Assembly: GCA_034440575.1 (NCBI GenBank)
Contig: JAOTOL010001475.1
Location: 806,001 to 870,000 of the forward strand
Length of the DNA: 64,000 bases
From: Imbricaverruca yamaguchii
Lineage: Eukaryota; Arthropoda; Thecostraca; Neoverrucidae
Direction: 5' to 3'
Positions 10,701-21,105 of this stretch are shown in pieces. Each line of letters opens with the position of its first letter. The first letter of the stretch is position 1. A program made the position numbers and the translations under genes. A model generated the notes under the pieces. That model was given only the letters and a program-made list of their open reading frames with translations, ran no database searches and was not told the origin of the DNA.

Positions 10701-11661
10701 GGGGCGACTGGTACCGCCTGGCTGGGGGTGTCCTGGCGGCAGACTGGTACCGCCCGGCTGGGGGTGTCCTGGCGGCAGACTGGTACCGCCCGGCTGGGGG
10801 TGTCCTGGCGTCCGACTGGTACCGCCTGGCTGGGGGTGTCCCTGGCGGCAGACTGGTACCGCCCGGCTGGGGGTGTCTCTGGCGGCAGACTGGTACCGCC
10901 CGGCTGGGGGTGTCTGGCGGCAGACTGGTACCGCCTGGCTGGGGGTGTCCCTGGCGGCAGACTGGTACCGCCTGGCTGGGGGTGTCCCTGGCGGCAGACT
11001 GGTACCGCCTGGCTGGGGGTGTCCCTGGGGGCAGACTGGTACCGCCCGGCTGGGGGTGTCTGGCGCAGACTGGTACCGCCCGGCTGGGGGTGTCTGGCGT
11101 CCGACTGGTATCGCCTGGCTGGGGGTGTCCTTGGCGGCAGACTGGTACCGCCCGGCTGGGGGTGTCCTGGCGCGACTGGTACCGCCTGGCTGGGGGTGTC
11201 TGGCGGCGACTGGTACCGCCCGGCTGGGGGTGTCTGGCGTCCGACTGGTACCGCCTGCTGGGGGCCTGGCGGCAGACTGGTACCGCCCGGCTGGGGGTGT
11301 CTGGCGCGACTGGTACCGCCCGGCTGGGGGTGTCCTGGCGGCAGACTGGTACCGCCCGGCTGGGGGGGGGGGGGGGTCACTGGCGGCAGACTGGTACCGC
11401 CTGGCTGGGGGTGTCCCTGGCGGCAGACCGGTACCGCCCGGCTGAATACGTCTGACGGACTGTACGCTTCTCCAGCGGTGACCGGATCGGCCGTCCCACC
11501 AGGACTGGTCGTCCCGCCAGGACTGGCCGCTGTGGTGTCTGACGCTGACACGCCGTCCGTGCCGACAGCGCCAGGAGCTGGAGTCGGGCCCCAGCAGCGC
11601 CGGCTACTCGTGGGTACAGCCGGGCAGTCTGGACATCTTCTCCAAGCCCGACTCGCTGTGA
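4509..11661 (+). CDS. AKTIP: AKTIP/FTS homologue, five coding exons (gene-level entry)
   Basis: The joined coding exons are 4509-4755, 6223-6323, 8633-8820, 10326-10494 and 11569-11661, 798 nt and 265 aa with stop TGA. All introns are GT-AG and all phases match (1, 0, 2, 0). The protein has a variable N-terminus, a UEV fold from about residue 48 (YGPFFLEY) to 185, and a C-terminal [13 protein letters not shown] stretch like the end of vertebrate AKTIP. The exon 3 region that follows the E2 'HP' motif (FHPLVHP, about residues 125-131) has no cysteine, so it should be catalytically inactive, as known for this family. In other animals AKTIP/FTS binds Hook proteins and FHIP to couple dynein to endosomes; a telomere role is described in mammals. 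The vertebrate protein is about 290 aa, so an extra N-terminal exon upstream of 4509 is possible, although the ATG lies directly after a 3' splice site and could be the true start. Identification is very secure; the start is uncertain. Confidence 0.95.
5735..6000 (+). repeat. Dispersed interspersed repeat, copy A
   Basis: Shared with 23095-23385 and 29395-29590: cggctggga, gtcag-tggcagctgg, gttgaactgga-ttca, then acaag(c/t)tctgcttagca and accctggtt. No coding capacity; the class is unknown. It lies in AKTIP intron 1. Confidence 0.7.
6223..6323 (+). CDS. AKTIP: AKTIP coding exon 2
   Basis: The acceptor is tgttgcag at 6215-6222 and the donor GTGAGG at 6324. The first two bases complete an ATG codon with the last base of exon 1, giving [14 protein letters not shown], which aligns with vertebrate AKTIP MWFGVIFIRHGLYQ. 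The exon ends in phase 0 after PDADCP. Confidence 0.95.
6355..6760. repeat. Short tandem duplications in AKTIP intron 2
   Basis: Two degenerate units of about 105 bp (ggctctgta, then gtggggaggctgtcct) are followed by about three units of a 38-bp repeat containing ggtggtagactg. A run of ten G is at 6577-6586. Confidence 0.65.
6775..6847 (+). tRNA. tRNA-like pseudogene or SINE head
   Basis: Box A (tagctcagtggttaag) and box B (ggttcgattcc) are present, and acceptor arms ggcgtcg/cgatgcc pair fully. The anticodon arm folds as tctga-caag-tcaga with a 4-nt loop instead of 7, and the T stem has a mismatch, so it is probably not a functional tRNA. Confidence 0.6.
7155..8632. repeat. 54-bp minisatellite, about 27 units, in AKTIP intron 2
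   Basis: Units contain ctgtgtgttactcggctcag, gatggtcggcg and ccatccactggtgga. Units between 8280 and 8510 are eroded. The last unit runs straight into the 3' splice site of AKTIP exon 3. The 18-codon period produces long false ORFs in several frames. Confidence 0.96.
8633..8820 (+). CDS. AKTIP: AKTIP coding exon 3
   Basis: The acceptor AG is at 8631-8632, at the very edge of a 54-bp minisatellite, and the donor is GTGAGT at 8821. It encodes the UEV core [14 protein letters not shown] and the helix [20 protein letters not shown]. There is no cysteine in the whole exon, so the E2 active-site residue is absent. It ends two bases into codon 179. Confidence 0.95.
9842..9905 (+). mobile_element. 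tRNA-derived SINE head in AKTIP intron 3
   Basis: Box A (tagtctaggggtaagttgcc), ctcataa in the anticodon-loop position and box B (gtgggttcgaga) resemble a methionine tRNA. Minus-strand relatives occur at 20778-20940, 31040-31145 and 43085-43345. Confidence 0.6.
10326..10494 (+). CDS. AKTIP: AKTIP coding exon 4
   Basis: The acceptor is ctccgcag (AG at 10324-10325) and the donor GTGAGT at 10495. The first base completes an ATG codon, then YDKARDMFK corresponds to vertebrate YEKDIQLFK. The middle [18 protein letters not shown] matches the DDPY-AI-FSP region of AKTIP. It ends in phase 0. Confidence 0.93.
10519..11446. repeat. 36-bp minisatellite, about 25 units, in AKTIP intron 4
   Basis: Units contain gactggtaccgcc(c/t)ggctgg and gggtgtcc-tggcg. 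Unit length varies from 31 to 37 bp. It starts about 25 nt after the exon 4 donor. A run of 13 G is near 11362. Confidence 0.95.
11569..11661 (+). CDS. AKTIP: AKTIP terminal coding exon
   Basis: The acceptor is gtgccgacag (AG at 11567-11568). The exon encodes 30 residues and stop TGA at 11659-11661. [15 protein letters not shown] aligns with GLSWVKPGSVQPFSK at the C-terminus of vertebrate AKTIP. Confidence 0.92.
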   Translation, partial: RQELESGPSSAGYSWVQPGSLDIFSKPDSL

Positions 11662-13376
11662 GCCGGCGCGTGACGCGATGTGACGACCACTCGGCGGGAG
11701 GAAGCTGTCGCGCCGCGGCCGGCCGGGCGGGTCCTGGGCCGCCGGGACGCGCCGCCCGATCACCTGTGACCTGTGCCGAGGCGTGGGACGGGCTGCCGGC
11801 CGGTCCCGGGGTGGACGGACTCGGGGTGGACAGGTGGCATCGGCGGGCGGTGTCCTGGACGTGCCTCGTCGTCCCGCACTGTTGGACGTGATTCGCCGTC
11901 CTGAAGTCCCGGAGGTGCCTTGCCGTCCCGAGTTCCTGGGCGGGACCATCGTGCTTGGTTCCAGCGCCATACGGTGCTGAGCCGACCCGAGGAGCTGAGC
12001 ATGGACTTCGGACAAGCCAGCACCATCAGAAGACGTGTCGCCAGCGAAGCCCCAGGGTAGCGGACCAGTCGGCGGATACCGCCCTGTGACAGGATGTGGT
12101 GAGAGCGGCACACGCCGGCCGACACGAAGCATTCCGGCCCTGCCCAGCCCCTGCAGTTGTACCATAGGGCGGATCGATCAACTGGAGTACCAGACTGGCT
12201 GCTGGACGCCACCGGTACCGACCTCTGCAGTGCGCTTGCGTGATATGCCTCAAAGGCGGCTGTTCAGACAGTATTGATAATATTTTAACGCATATTGTCG
12301 TCTTTGAGGGTGGACTTCTGGTGCGCCGCACACGGTGACTTACTGCAGTGTTAATGTGAAAGCAAGCCGCGAGAATGCGTGACACTTTGACAGTGTTGAA
12401 TACGGCAGTGTCAGATTTTGAGTGAGTGCAAGTGTTATCGTAATATGCGTGTCGCTGCTGGTCGTCATGTGGGACATGCAACTCGTCGAACGGCAGCTCC
12501 CGATTCCGCACATTTACAAACAGTACCGTATTGTTCTGATCCATCGGTATCGCCTGTTCAGGATACCGTGGACTTGCTGGGCGGCCGGCGCTCACCAGCT
12601 GGCATTTCCAATCTTCCATGTACGGATGTTGCTGATTCAGTGCGAGAGAGTCACCCCAGAAGTTGTTAACGGGCGTCGTCCGAGTAGGTTCCTCATGTTT
12701 TACCTGCCCCGATGAGCCGTGCTTCCTGTGATCTCTTGTTCACTTGGCGCGCACTATGTCCCTGATTAGTCGATGGAACATGATCGTTACTGGAAATTAG
12801 ATTTGCCTGGATCAATAAATGTGCAACGACTGATACCAGATGGAAGTTGAAGTGACGAAACGTGATGCTCTGGTCTGTCGCGATGTTGTATTCACTGGGA
12901 TCGAATGCTAGACACACAGGACCACAACGGTCAATGTCTCGAGAGCCGGACCTGAAACATAGCATCGTGCCTGTCTCCGGCATCGTGCGTGTTTCAACAC
13001 CAGAGCTGTTATGAGGGAGTTTATGGGAGCAAAACGACGTTACGTTTCAGATCAATGTGCCGATTCACGGCTCTGGCGATCAGACCGAGTCCAACTACGC
13101 ACTCAATATGTATACACACGGACTAGCACACACTACACGTTAAATTGCACACACCCGCCTGAGTAAACAACAGCACGTAACCTACCATTAGCAGCCGGCG
13201 GATTGAATCCGCCGAAGCTCCCCGTCGTCCGGCCAGCATGCGGATGGCGTCGGCCGACGGAGAGTTCCCGGAGAGGCCTCCAAGCGCCTCCCAGGTAGCA
13301 CTGCACACGGTTCACAGTCGCTGAGAGCACGGCACTGCACGGGCGGGTCGGGGCCGCCGGAGGCGCGGAGTGTGCG
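11662..13376. other. Convergent 3' ends of AKTIP and UPF0598; no further gene
   Basis: This contains the presumed AKTIP 3'UTR and, on the other strand, the UPF0598 3'UTR. I found no canonical minus-strand AATAAA. No conserved coding sequence is visible. Confidence 0.5.
12814..12819 (+). terminator. Candidate AKTIP polyadenylation signal
   Basis: An AATAAA hexamer lies 1.15 kb after the AKTIP stop codon, with GT-rich DNA some 70 bases further on. It is the only canonical signal I noticed between the AKTIP stop and the convergent gene. The choice is inferred from sequence alone. Confidence 0.35.
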
Positions 13377-13855
13377 TCACGAGTCGGCCGGGTGGCTGTC
13401 CATGCCGCAGCGCAGGCGCGCCTGGTCCAGTAGCGGCACCAGCTCCTGCGTCAGCTCGTGCGTCTCGCCCTGCCACTCGAAGTGGGTGGGCGGCCGGTGT
13501 TCGCCCGCCGCGAACCGGAAGCCGCGACTGAACTCGATGGCCAGAGCCGAGCGCACCAGACCCACGCCGCCTGCGCGTGTCGGGCCAGGGTGGTACACCC
13601 GGCCAGTGGCCGGCAGCATGCATAGACGGCGCGGCTCGAACGGCGCGGTCAGCAGCGCTCCCGCGTGGCAATATGACAAACTGAAGTCTGACGCCGCCGC
13701 ACTAGATGGCAGGACGTGCGTGAACACCACCGGCAGATCATCGCAGCGGATATAGTTGCGCTCACGGCCGCACGGCGAGATGAAGGGGAAGTCGGTGTAT
13801 CGCTCTGTGTCGTTGAAGCGCAGCTGGCTGAAGAAAAAGCGCAAAAACTTTTGCT
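13377..13855 (-). CDS. C8orf82: UPF0598 coding exon 3 (terminal)
   Basis: The acceptor is taaatattgcag just above 13855. The exon encodes residues 77-235 and stop TGA at 13379-13377. Conserved blocks in order are KFLRFFFSQLR, SPCGRERNYIRCDDLPVVF, CHAGALLTAPFEPRRL, GRVYHPGPTRAGGVGLVRSA and THFEWQGETHELT. Third positions are GC-rich. Confidence 0.94.
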
Positions 13856-16800
13856 CTGCAATATTTAGAAAACTTCTGTTAATTCCTTTGCCATTCAAAT
13901 TACACTGTCACTATTTATATATACTGCGCAATATAGGTGTAGGAACCAAAGGAGTAGGCATGGAAGCTTCCAAACAAATGATACTTAATTTTTGCATGTG
14001 GAAAATTGGCAACAGCTGGAAAAAAGGTATCGTCAGCCAATTTTTTTTCTTCACAGTTATAGTTTCCTCTTTCACACACTCATGCTTAACAAAATACAGA
14101 ATCGGCCGTGAAAATCAGGCAGTCATGCAGGGCGGAACATAAAACACATTCCACAACAAAAAGACTTGTTGCGGTGGAAGGACCTGATGAAGCTGTGTTG
14201 CTTCCGAGACTTGCGGATGACACCAGACTGCGAGGGCGAGGGGCGACACCAGACACCAGACAGGGGAGGGGGGGGACTAGTAGACACCTGGAGATGATAC
14301 TGAGGCCCCAGTCTAGTAATCATCCAACATTAAGATGGCAATGACTCGGTGTGACCGGGGAGCAGAGGGGGCAGCACGTCCTCTCAAACTTTGGGCGAGT
14401 TGAATACAACAGTATCGGTGTTGCATGGAAAGAATCGACTTCACAGTGGCTCTTGCACCCCCACCCCCGCCCTTCCCTCCAACTTTGGGACAGTTCCTAC
14501 GCCTCTGTAGCAGGATGTGAAAATTAACTATGGGAATTAGTCATTTTCTAGAAAGTGTATTTCACTTAGTCTAAGACTGGAACGAAGCGAGGATTTCTCA
14601 TTCGTGTCTTGAAATTACAGCAATGTAACAACGCACACGACGGTGCAAGTCCGATCAGGCCAAGCCAATTACGTCGCTGATGGCAATTATGAAACTCAAC
14701 GCAAGCCAATATATGCTACGATAAGCCATGATATGCTACAATATGGTAATTACTTTACACGACTGATCAAAATACCGAAACATTTTGTGTAGCAAGTATT
14801 ACCTTTAATGCATGAAGTGAAGTTTTTCATCTTGGAGTCATCCAAAAACAGCTGAAAATCACAAGTGGTGTCAGGTGCTATTGGATGTGGCAGTCACTAA
14901 GAAGTGCACCAGTGGTCCAATACCCACAAAATGCGATATAGCAGATATCCATTGTCACAGTTGACAGCAAGCAAACAGTTAGCTGACTTATTTAATGAAA
15001 CCACACAGGTGTTTGGATGAGCACAGATGGGTGATGAAACAGCGTAAGGCTGCGAAAAACATATCGACTGCAATAACACTATTAATATTAGATGTTAAAC
15101 GACGATAACACACGAATGAATACTACGAAAAGAGCTATGCATGGCAACTAAGCGAGGTACTCCATAATTAGACACCCAGACATATTTGGCACTTATATGC
15201 AGGTTTGCGCATAATTCAGCACCATTACCTGAGAAGCAGCAATGCATTTACCAGCCTACTCAGAAAACAGACAAAGGTCGTTGACGTAAAAATGATGGCA
15301 ATATGCAAGAATGCATTCATTATGATAATGGGGGTCACCCAGGAGCATCCTAGTCATACTTGACCTGTTGAGAACCAAACTCACTGCAACAAACATAAAA
15401 ACTACGACATTTTATTGTATACATATAATTTGTCATGCCTCCATAAATGGTAGCAGTGAAAAACTAGACGTATGCACATTCATGAACACATATCGAGCGT
15501 TCCACCCAGTGCTCATAAATTCACTTTGAGTTATGTGTTCGATGTAAGGAAAAATGCCAGGGATGAGGAAAATGTAAATGAAAATGCCAGGTATAACATG
15601 TTCTAAATTTACCATTTCGCTTTCAGGATTTGCCCTACCCAGCCTGGCGTCTGTATTCCGCCAATACGCTACCATGAAGCCATCCAGCTGTCTCTGATCA
15701 AGAACATTTAAAGTGGCCAGAGCGTCTCCTGCGATACATGGCTGTGCTGCATGACATTAGTGGCAGCTCCAGCAGCCTCATCTCGTGGAGAACAACAACA
15801 ATTTCCGCTCATTCTTTCAATTGAACATAACTGATCTGACCTTAAATTGAAGATTTTTACGGAGATGTATTCTGCCATGATTCGTTCTGGTGGTGTTGCC
15901 TAATAAACATGTGAATGTTGCATGCTATACGATTCTCATGATGACACCATGCATGATATAATTGTGAGAAAATATTTCAATTTTCCGCCCACCAGGTACA
16001 TAAATCTTCAAAAAAGCATGTGTAAATATGTCAAGACATGAGAACGGTAATTAGATCTGCGGTTGTAAATCGGTGACTTTGAGCGGCATGGTAGGAATCC
16101 CTTTTCGGATTCTCAGGGGAATCCGAAAAGGAACTCGCGAGCTCAGTGCGACGGTCGGGACAGATCAAAGCGGTGAAGGGAAGTGGCGCTCCAGCGGCGC
16201 TCTGCTGCACCAGGGGCAGATGCGGGAGGGAAGGCACCGAGAGCCATACGCAGACGTCCCCTCACGGAATGTAACGTCAAACGGGAAGCTTCGAGTTTAC
16301 CACCTCCTCCCATCGCTTAGTGGATTTTTTTCTTTCAGCCGAAGGCGCCCATCCCAGAGGAATAGGCGCCACTTCAGAGTAAAATGAGTCCTTTCAGCAT
16401 GCTCGAATCCACTCAACAAAGGATGTGACAGCGGAGCGCACAACTCCCTACTCTCTATTTTTCCCAGCCTTCATGTGCCTTCATAACAAACATTTAATTC
16501 CGTTTCAATTCACGGTCTTCTGCTCATTATTGGAGCTTTCTTTAACCTATAAGTTACCTCCAAAGGCGGGTGCCAATTAGTTGTCGAAAGCACAACCCTC
16601 CTGTGTTTTCACATCACCCAGTTAGCTTCTGATGGATGTTCCGGAATCCATTTTCCATCAAAATGCATAGTACTTATCATTAATAGTGGCACATTTTGGC
16701 GGTTAAACACGTGACGATTAGCTTGATATAATGCCGAAAAGATATTGGAAGTGATGTAATAAAATGCTACGCTAGTTGTCAACCTTGGCAAAAATGTGGG

Positions 16801-18077
16801 ACTCTGTGAACACTGGTTCCTCCTCAAATTAACTACCATGAAGTCAGGTTGGCATCACAATGTTAAAATAATAATTTTTCATCAGGCGTGAGATGTTGAA
16901 ATAAGTATAGTAGAATGTACAAATCTGCCTTTGAAGCACGCCGATGAAAATATTGTTTCAGTCCTTCAGGCTTCATTTCAGTGAATAGTGTACTCATGAG
17001 TGCATGTTTTTTTGCAAATTAATTTTGGAGATGTCTTACATATGGATACCTAGGTTAGTGGACAACAATTACAATGCCATGTTATCAGCAAGATCCATTG
17101 CTTAACACACCACATCAAAGATAATATCTGTATCTGGACTTATGTTGCTGGATACTTACATAATCAATCAGTTATTGTGAGCATAAGCATGTTACTTACA
17201 CACAAAATAATTTTAGGAACCAGTCATGGAGCCTCCATAAGCATATATCAACAAGTACGATGTCGATACATTCTTGGAAAAGAGGTCTATTCAGTGCTCT
17301 TAAAGTGGTATATTCCACTTTATTTCACAAACAAATATTATCACTGCAGCATCATAGTACCTCAGATGCAGAATGGTCTGAGTGGTTGCATGGGGTACAC
17401 ATAACTGTGACAATAGGAGACAAACTAGACCAGCATGTTTCAACTTACAGCAACCATCATCTTCAGGAACTAGTTTGTGAGGTGTTCTTGATGGTCTATA
17501 AATCCAACCATTGTAAGACAATAAGACAGAGGGTAAGTATTTCCAGTATCACCCTATCAAGAGATTTCAAGTGTGTTGCTTAACAACCCATGAATTAAAT
17601 CGGAATAACGCTAATAAAGGTCGGGTCGGATCGGGTCGGACTAGGCCAGATTTGTACCATTCACATTAGAACACACCAACTTCTGAAAACTACAAATCGC
17701 CACATGCTGGCCCATTACTTATCACATTTAATGCTGTCAGTCGCGTTCTGCACATGTGATCGTGTGAACCAATGATCATCAAACTGTTCGAGATGGGGGT
17801 GCCGGGCCCGACCGACCCTCGGCGGCACAACCCCGCCACCATCAACCTCTGCACACACACACTGGTGATTGACGTCAGCAGTGTACGGTGGCCTCACCAT
17901 TCCCTGGTGGTCGATGAAGTAGAAGTACTCTCTGATCCTGGGCGCCGGCGACTGGCCCTGCACGTACTGGCTGAGGCTGGCCGCCGCCGGGTGGCCGCAC
18001 GATCTCCAGTAGGCCGGCCCGCTGAGGCATCTCCGCAGTAGGGCTCGCGCCGGTCTCAGCGGCGCCATGAAAGGCAT
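13377..18077 (-). CDS. C8orf82: UPF0598 family protein, C8orf82-like, three coding exons (gene-level entry)
   Basis: The coding exons on the minus strand are 18077-17898, 14851-14803 and 13855-13377, 708 nt and 235 aa with stop TGA. Introns are GT-AG with phases 0 and 1. The N-terminus (MAPLRPARALLRRCLSG) is arginine-rich and lacks acidic residues, like a mitochondrial presequence. The body contains the UPF0598 hallmarks YVQGQSPAPRIREYFYFIDH, LFLDDSKMKNF, CGRERNYIRCDDLPVVFTH and GRVYHP followed by GGVGLVRSAL. The human relative is 216 aa; its molecular function is not established. Two start codons are available (18077 and 18068), and a cag just upstream of the first could be a 3' splice site of a 5'UTR intron. 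The gene points at AKTIP, with 1.7 kb between the stop codons. Family identification is secure; function is not claimed. Confidence 0.94.
14803..14851 (-). CDS. C8orf82: UPF0598 coding exon 2, 49-nt exon
   Basis: A 49-nt exon lies between acceptor gattttcag (minus strand) and donor GTAATA at 14802. It encodes LFLDDSKMKNFTSCIK plus one base of a glutamate codon completed by exon 3. This fills exactly the conserved block missing between the two larger exons, and both phases fit. It is AT-richer than the other exons. Confidence 0.9.
14852..17897 (-). other. UPF0598 intron 1, AT-rich, no embedded gene
   Basis: About 3.0 kb of AT-rich DNA without minisatellites. It includes a 13-bp perfect hairpin at 16100-16131. 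No conserved coding sequence seen. Confidence 0.6.
16100..16131. other. Perfect 13-bp inverted repeat
   Basis: ccttttcggattc pairs with gaatccgaaaagg across a 6-nt loop. Confidence 0.85.
17898..18077 (-). CDS. C8orf82: UPF0598 coding exon 1
   Basis: It encodes residues 1-60 from ATG at 18077 and ends with IDHQGM before donor GTGAGG at 17897. The upstream side is a CA/GCAC microsatellite only about 20 bp from the start codon. The exon holds the putative targeting peptide and the strongly conserved QGQSPAPRIREYFYFIDH block. Confidence 0.92.
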
Positions 18078-18097
18078 CACTCTGCAACATACAGCGG

Positions 18098-18190
18098 GGT
18101 GGTCACACACAGACACACACAGACACACACATACACACACAGACACAGATACGCACGCACGCACGCACGCATGCACAAATACACATGCAT
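18098..18190. repeat. CA and CGCA microsatellite at the UPF0598 5' end
   Basis: cacacacagacacacac and gcacgcacgcacgcacgc runs lie just upstream of the UPF0598 start codon (minus strand). Confidence 0.85.
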
Positions 18191-19669
18191 CAGTCCAGTG
18201 ATAAATTATTCATGAAATAGGGTGGAATGTACCACTTTCTTAACGCTCAATCGACATCCTGTTCCAAGAAGTATCGGCATCCTGCTCCTTCATGAATGCT
18301 GATGCAGTATTCATGTCTCCTTTCAAACAGTATCTTGTTTATATATAACATGTGCATGCTCTTGATAGGGAATGGTAACACACGAACATTTTACAATGCA
18401 ATTTCAGGTAAGGGGATGACCTGAATGCCATGTGATATGGAATACAATACCAGTTTATAGCGTGGCTATTATTCTCCTTATCCCGAATGTAGCTCTCCAT
18501 AAATTATGAATATCAAAATGAATGGTAAAGGTCCAGTCATAAATACCTACAGAATGGACTCAACCTTTAATCTGAAATATATCAAAAGCATTCTAAATGA
18601 CACCAATTCAATGCCAAATTTCGACATCCTGCCGTGCTCGTTTCGACATCTCACACCAAACGAAAAGCCACTATTTTAACCCTGTGTCAGCCTCACAATG
18701 CACAGTGGTGCGTTAGCACAGACAGGCCACCCTGTGGTATACAGCAGATCGTCACTGTGCCCCACCCATGGTTCTGCTCGTGTTCCAGGTGGGGCTGTTC
18801 AGGGCGCTGCGGGAGGACTGACCGGAGCTTCCGTGGTGAAGAAAGGAAGTGGAGTGCCAGTTTTTAGTTTGGTTAGAAATAGGGAAGTTTTTCACTTACG
18901 AAATCAATTGTATCAGTAATTGAGGTTAGTCACATTTGACATGTTTCGGGGATCTCTACAGGTTACGATTATGTCCAAATATCAAATTGGAAAACCGTAG
19001 AAATGCTGGGAGTTAGCTGCTCCGATGTCAGTATTGAGGGCCATAGTGGACTTCAGTAAGCAGGTGGAGGTATCGCCACGAGAGGTGGAGCATCTTAATG
19101 GATTAATAGTGGGGCTGGCTCACTGGAGGTAACTTAGTGCAGGATGTCGGGAGTGGTAATGGAGGAGGTGATAGTATTGGGGGTCAGGATATTAGCATAG
19201 AGGGGAAGGTGAAAGACATGTGTGAGCACAAAGTTGGCTTTGAGGAAACGAAACCCTATAGTGTAGCTACAAAACAGGCTTGAGGCTTTGATGGAACAGG
19301 GGAGAAATGACAGTGGGGATGGGGATGTGGGCGAGGACAGGGCATAGCTAGCAAAGAGGAGGTTTTGGTGGTCTCAAGAGTCTGGCACACAGATGATGAC
19401 TCTCTGATGCAGAAACCCAGCAATACTGACTCCTCTCCCAGAGGCCCAAATGATATAGTGTATAGTTTGTCTTAGAACACCAGATAACATGATCTTCACA
19501 GATCCAGAAGAATATAACACTCTGCTGATTATGTGGATGAAGCTTAGGCTGGTAACTGAGAAGGCAACTAGCTAATCAGTGTCTCAGAATGAATATTCAC
19601 ATGGTAGTAGAACACTGAAACCAGCTTCCAGGAACCATTGTCAGTAGTAGCACACTGAACATCTGTAAA
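18191..19669. other. Intergenic, no gene identified
   Basis: AT-rich. A short stretch at 18789-18821 after ttccag could be read as VGLFRALRED and a stop, resembling a tiny terminal exon, but nothing else supports it. Confidence 0.4.
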
Positions 19670-19835
19670 AACAGCATAGACAATCATTATAATAATAGAG
19701 GACATTCTTTTTGGTATTCCAGGGAGGGCTGATCAACAGATTTGGTGGGCAACTGGTTCAGCATCCAGAGTACAACCAACAAGGACCCTTGTAGCTCATA
19801 GTTGCACTGCTCTTTTTATGTCTTTAGGTCTTTAT
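19670..19835 (+). repeat. Dispersed repeat, copy 1
   Basis: agacaatcattataa-aatagag, agggagggctgat, acagatttggtgggc, actggttcag and a tctttatg-type tail are shared with 56565-56740. The form suggests the 3' end of a retrotransposon. Confidence 0.65.
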
Positions 19836-20044
19836 GAATAGTAGATACACTATGGCCATGGAAGGGTTATGCCAGAACCTTGCCAAATGCAAAAGATTAC
19901 ATCATGATGCTAGCCAAAGAAAACGACCATGGATTGGACCTGCCCCATTTGGGGCAGTATCATTTAGTGGAAATGGCTGGTAGTAATGTGCTCATCTGCA
20001 TGAGAAGGAAGAAATGTCCCCAGATGAATCAGGCAGAGTGTGCA

Positions 20045-20100
20045 GCTGCTGCACTGCATAACCTATGTAATCAATGTGCCCTTAAACCCAAATAACTCAT
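20045..20100 (+). mobile_element. Old retrotransposon tail
   Basis: gcactgcataacctatgtaa, then tgcccttaaacccaaataac: a diverged version of the LINE tail at 32997-33052. Confidence 0.45.
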
Positions 20101-20777
20101 GTCAGTATGCAGCCACTAGCCATGGATGGAACCAACAGAGCAGAAGACCAGTTGCTCAAACACCAAGACATGCTGGAGAATGTGATACTGGGGTCATACA
20201 CTGAGGCACCAGTGACAGAAACCCACAGTGCTGTTGATCCAATGATTACCGATAGTATGTCAACCAAAGGCACCAAGCAGCAGGCAGAGATGTCTCCCCA
20301 ACCTCCTCCCAGTTCTCCTGCTAGAGATGTGACTGACCCATACCATTTCATGCCCTGGATAACATGCTCAGGTAGAATTGTGAGGAACAGGATGCATGAT
20401 CACTGATAAAATTACTGACATCCCATGCACATTCAATTGCATTGAGTGCCTATCCTGGTTCTAATCTGGTTGCATACATGCTGAGGGTTTCTTTGTATGC
20501 ACTAAGGGGAAAACCTTCCCCAAGTCAGTAATTTGATCCCCCATCATTGACTTCCCCCCCCCCAATCAGGCTGCCTAAACATTGAGCCTATGGATAACCC
20601 TTCCAGAATGCTGGAGTGCCACCCCAACTCATTGTTGTTTCTGGAGTTTAGGGGTGCATGCTAGCCCCACTCAACAAGTTTTTTTTGCCATTCTCCAGAG
20701 CATGGCATCCAATGCAACAATTGGCCCCCAAACAAATTTCACAGTGACATCTATGTATACATGGATGCCACTGTGTG

Positions 20778-20940
20778 TTTGGTTGCTTATTAGTTTTATG
20801 ACACATCAACTGTTGGATCATGTAGCATCACCAATACCTCACACTGATTGGTTGCAGGCAAAGAGTAGCAACATGCGAGACTTGAACCCAAAACCTTTCA
20901 ATTGTGAGATGAGCAACTCACCCATAGGCTACTCATCCCC
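20778..20940 (-). mobile_element. tRNA-derived SINE, reverse orientation
   Basis: The reverse complement has box B-like ggttttgggttcaag at the tRNA head (20880-20940) and ends in catgatccaacagttgatgt, then gtcataaaac. Diverged. Confidence 0.55.
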
Positions 20941-20970
20941 AGGCTTGTCAGTGTATGCCTGTCAGCTAAG

Positions 20971-21105
20971 TTGGTCGGTTATTGGTTTTACGACACATCA
21001 ATCATTGAGCCATGTAGTGTCGCCAATCTCTCACCTTGATTGGTAGCAGGCAAAGAGTCATGACAGGCAAGATTTGAACTCACAACCCATCAGCTAAGCA
21101 TTGTC
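20971..21105 (-). mobile_element. tRNA-derived SINE, reverse orientation, second copy
   Basis: The same order as 20778-20940: a ggttttacgacacatcaatc tail, agtgtcgccaatctctcac, aggcaaagagtc, then a decayed box B (gatttgaactcacaac). Confidence 0.55.

Noticed and set aside
10345..11891. Long frames of 316-398 codons continuing from AKTIP exon 4
   Set aside because: They run through the 36-bp intronic array after a perfect GTGAGT donor, and the terminal AKTIP exon lies downstream.
18789..18821. Possible terminal micro-exon VGLFRALRED
   Set aside because: One short match after ttccag with no recognisable upstream exon on the plus strand.
20107..20406. Frame ending TCSGRIVRNRMHD, like the SGR motif near the end of some LTR-element polyproteins
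   Set aside because: Only one short motif, no integrase or reverse transcriptase nearby and no LTRs seen.
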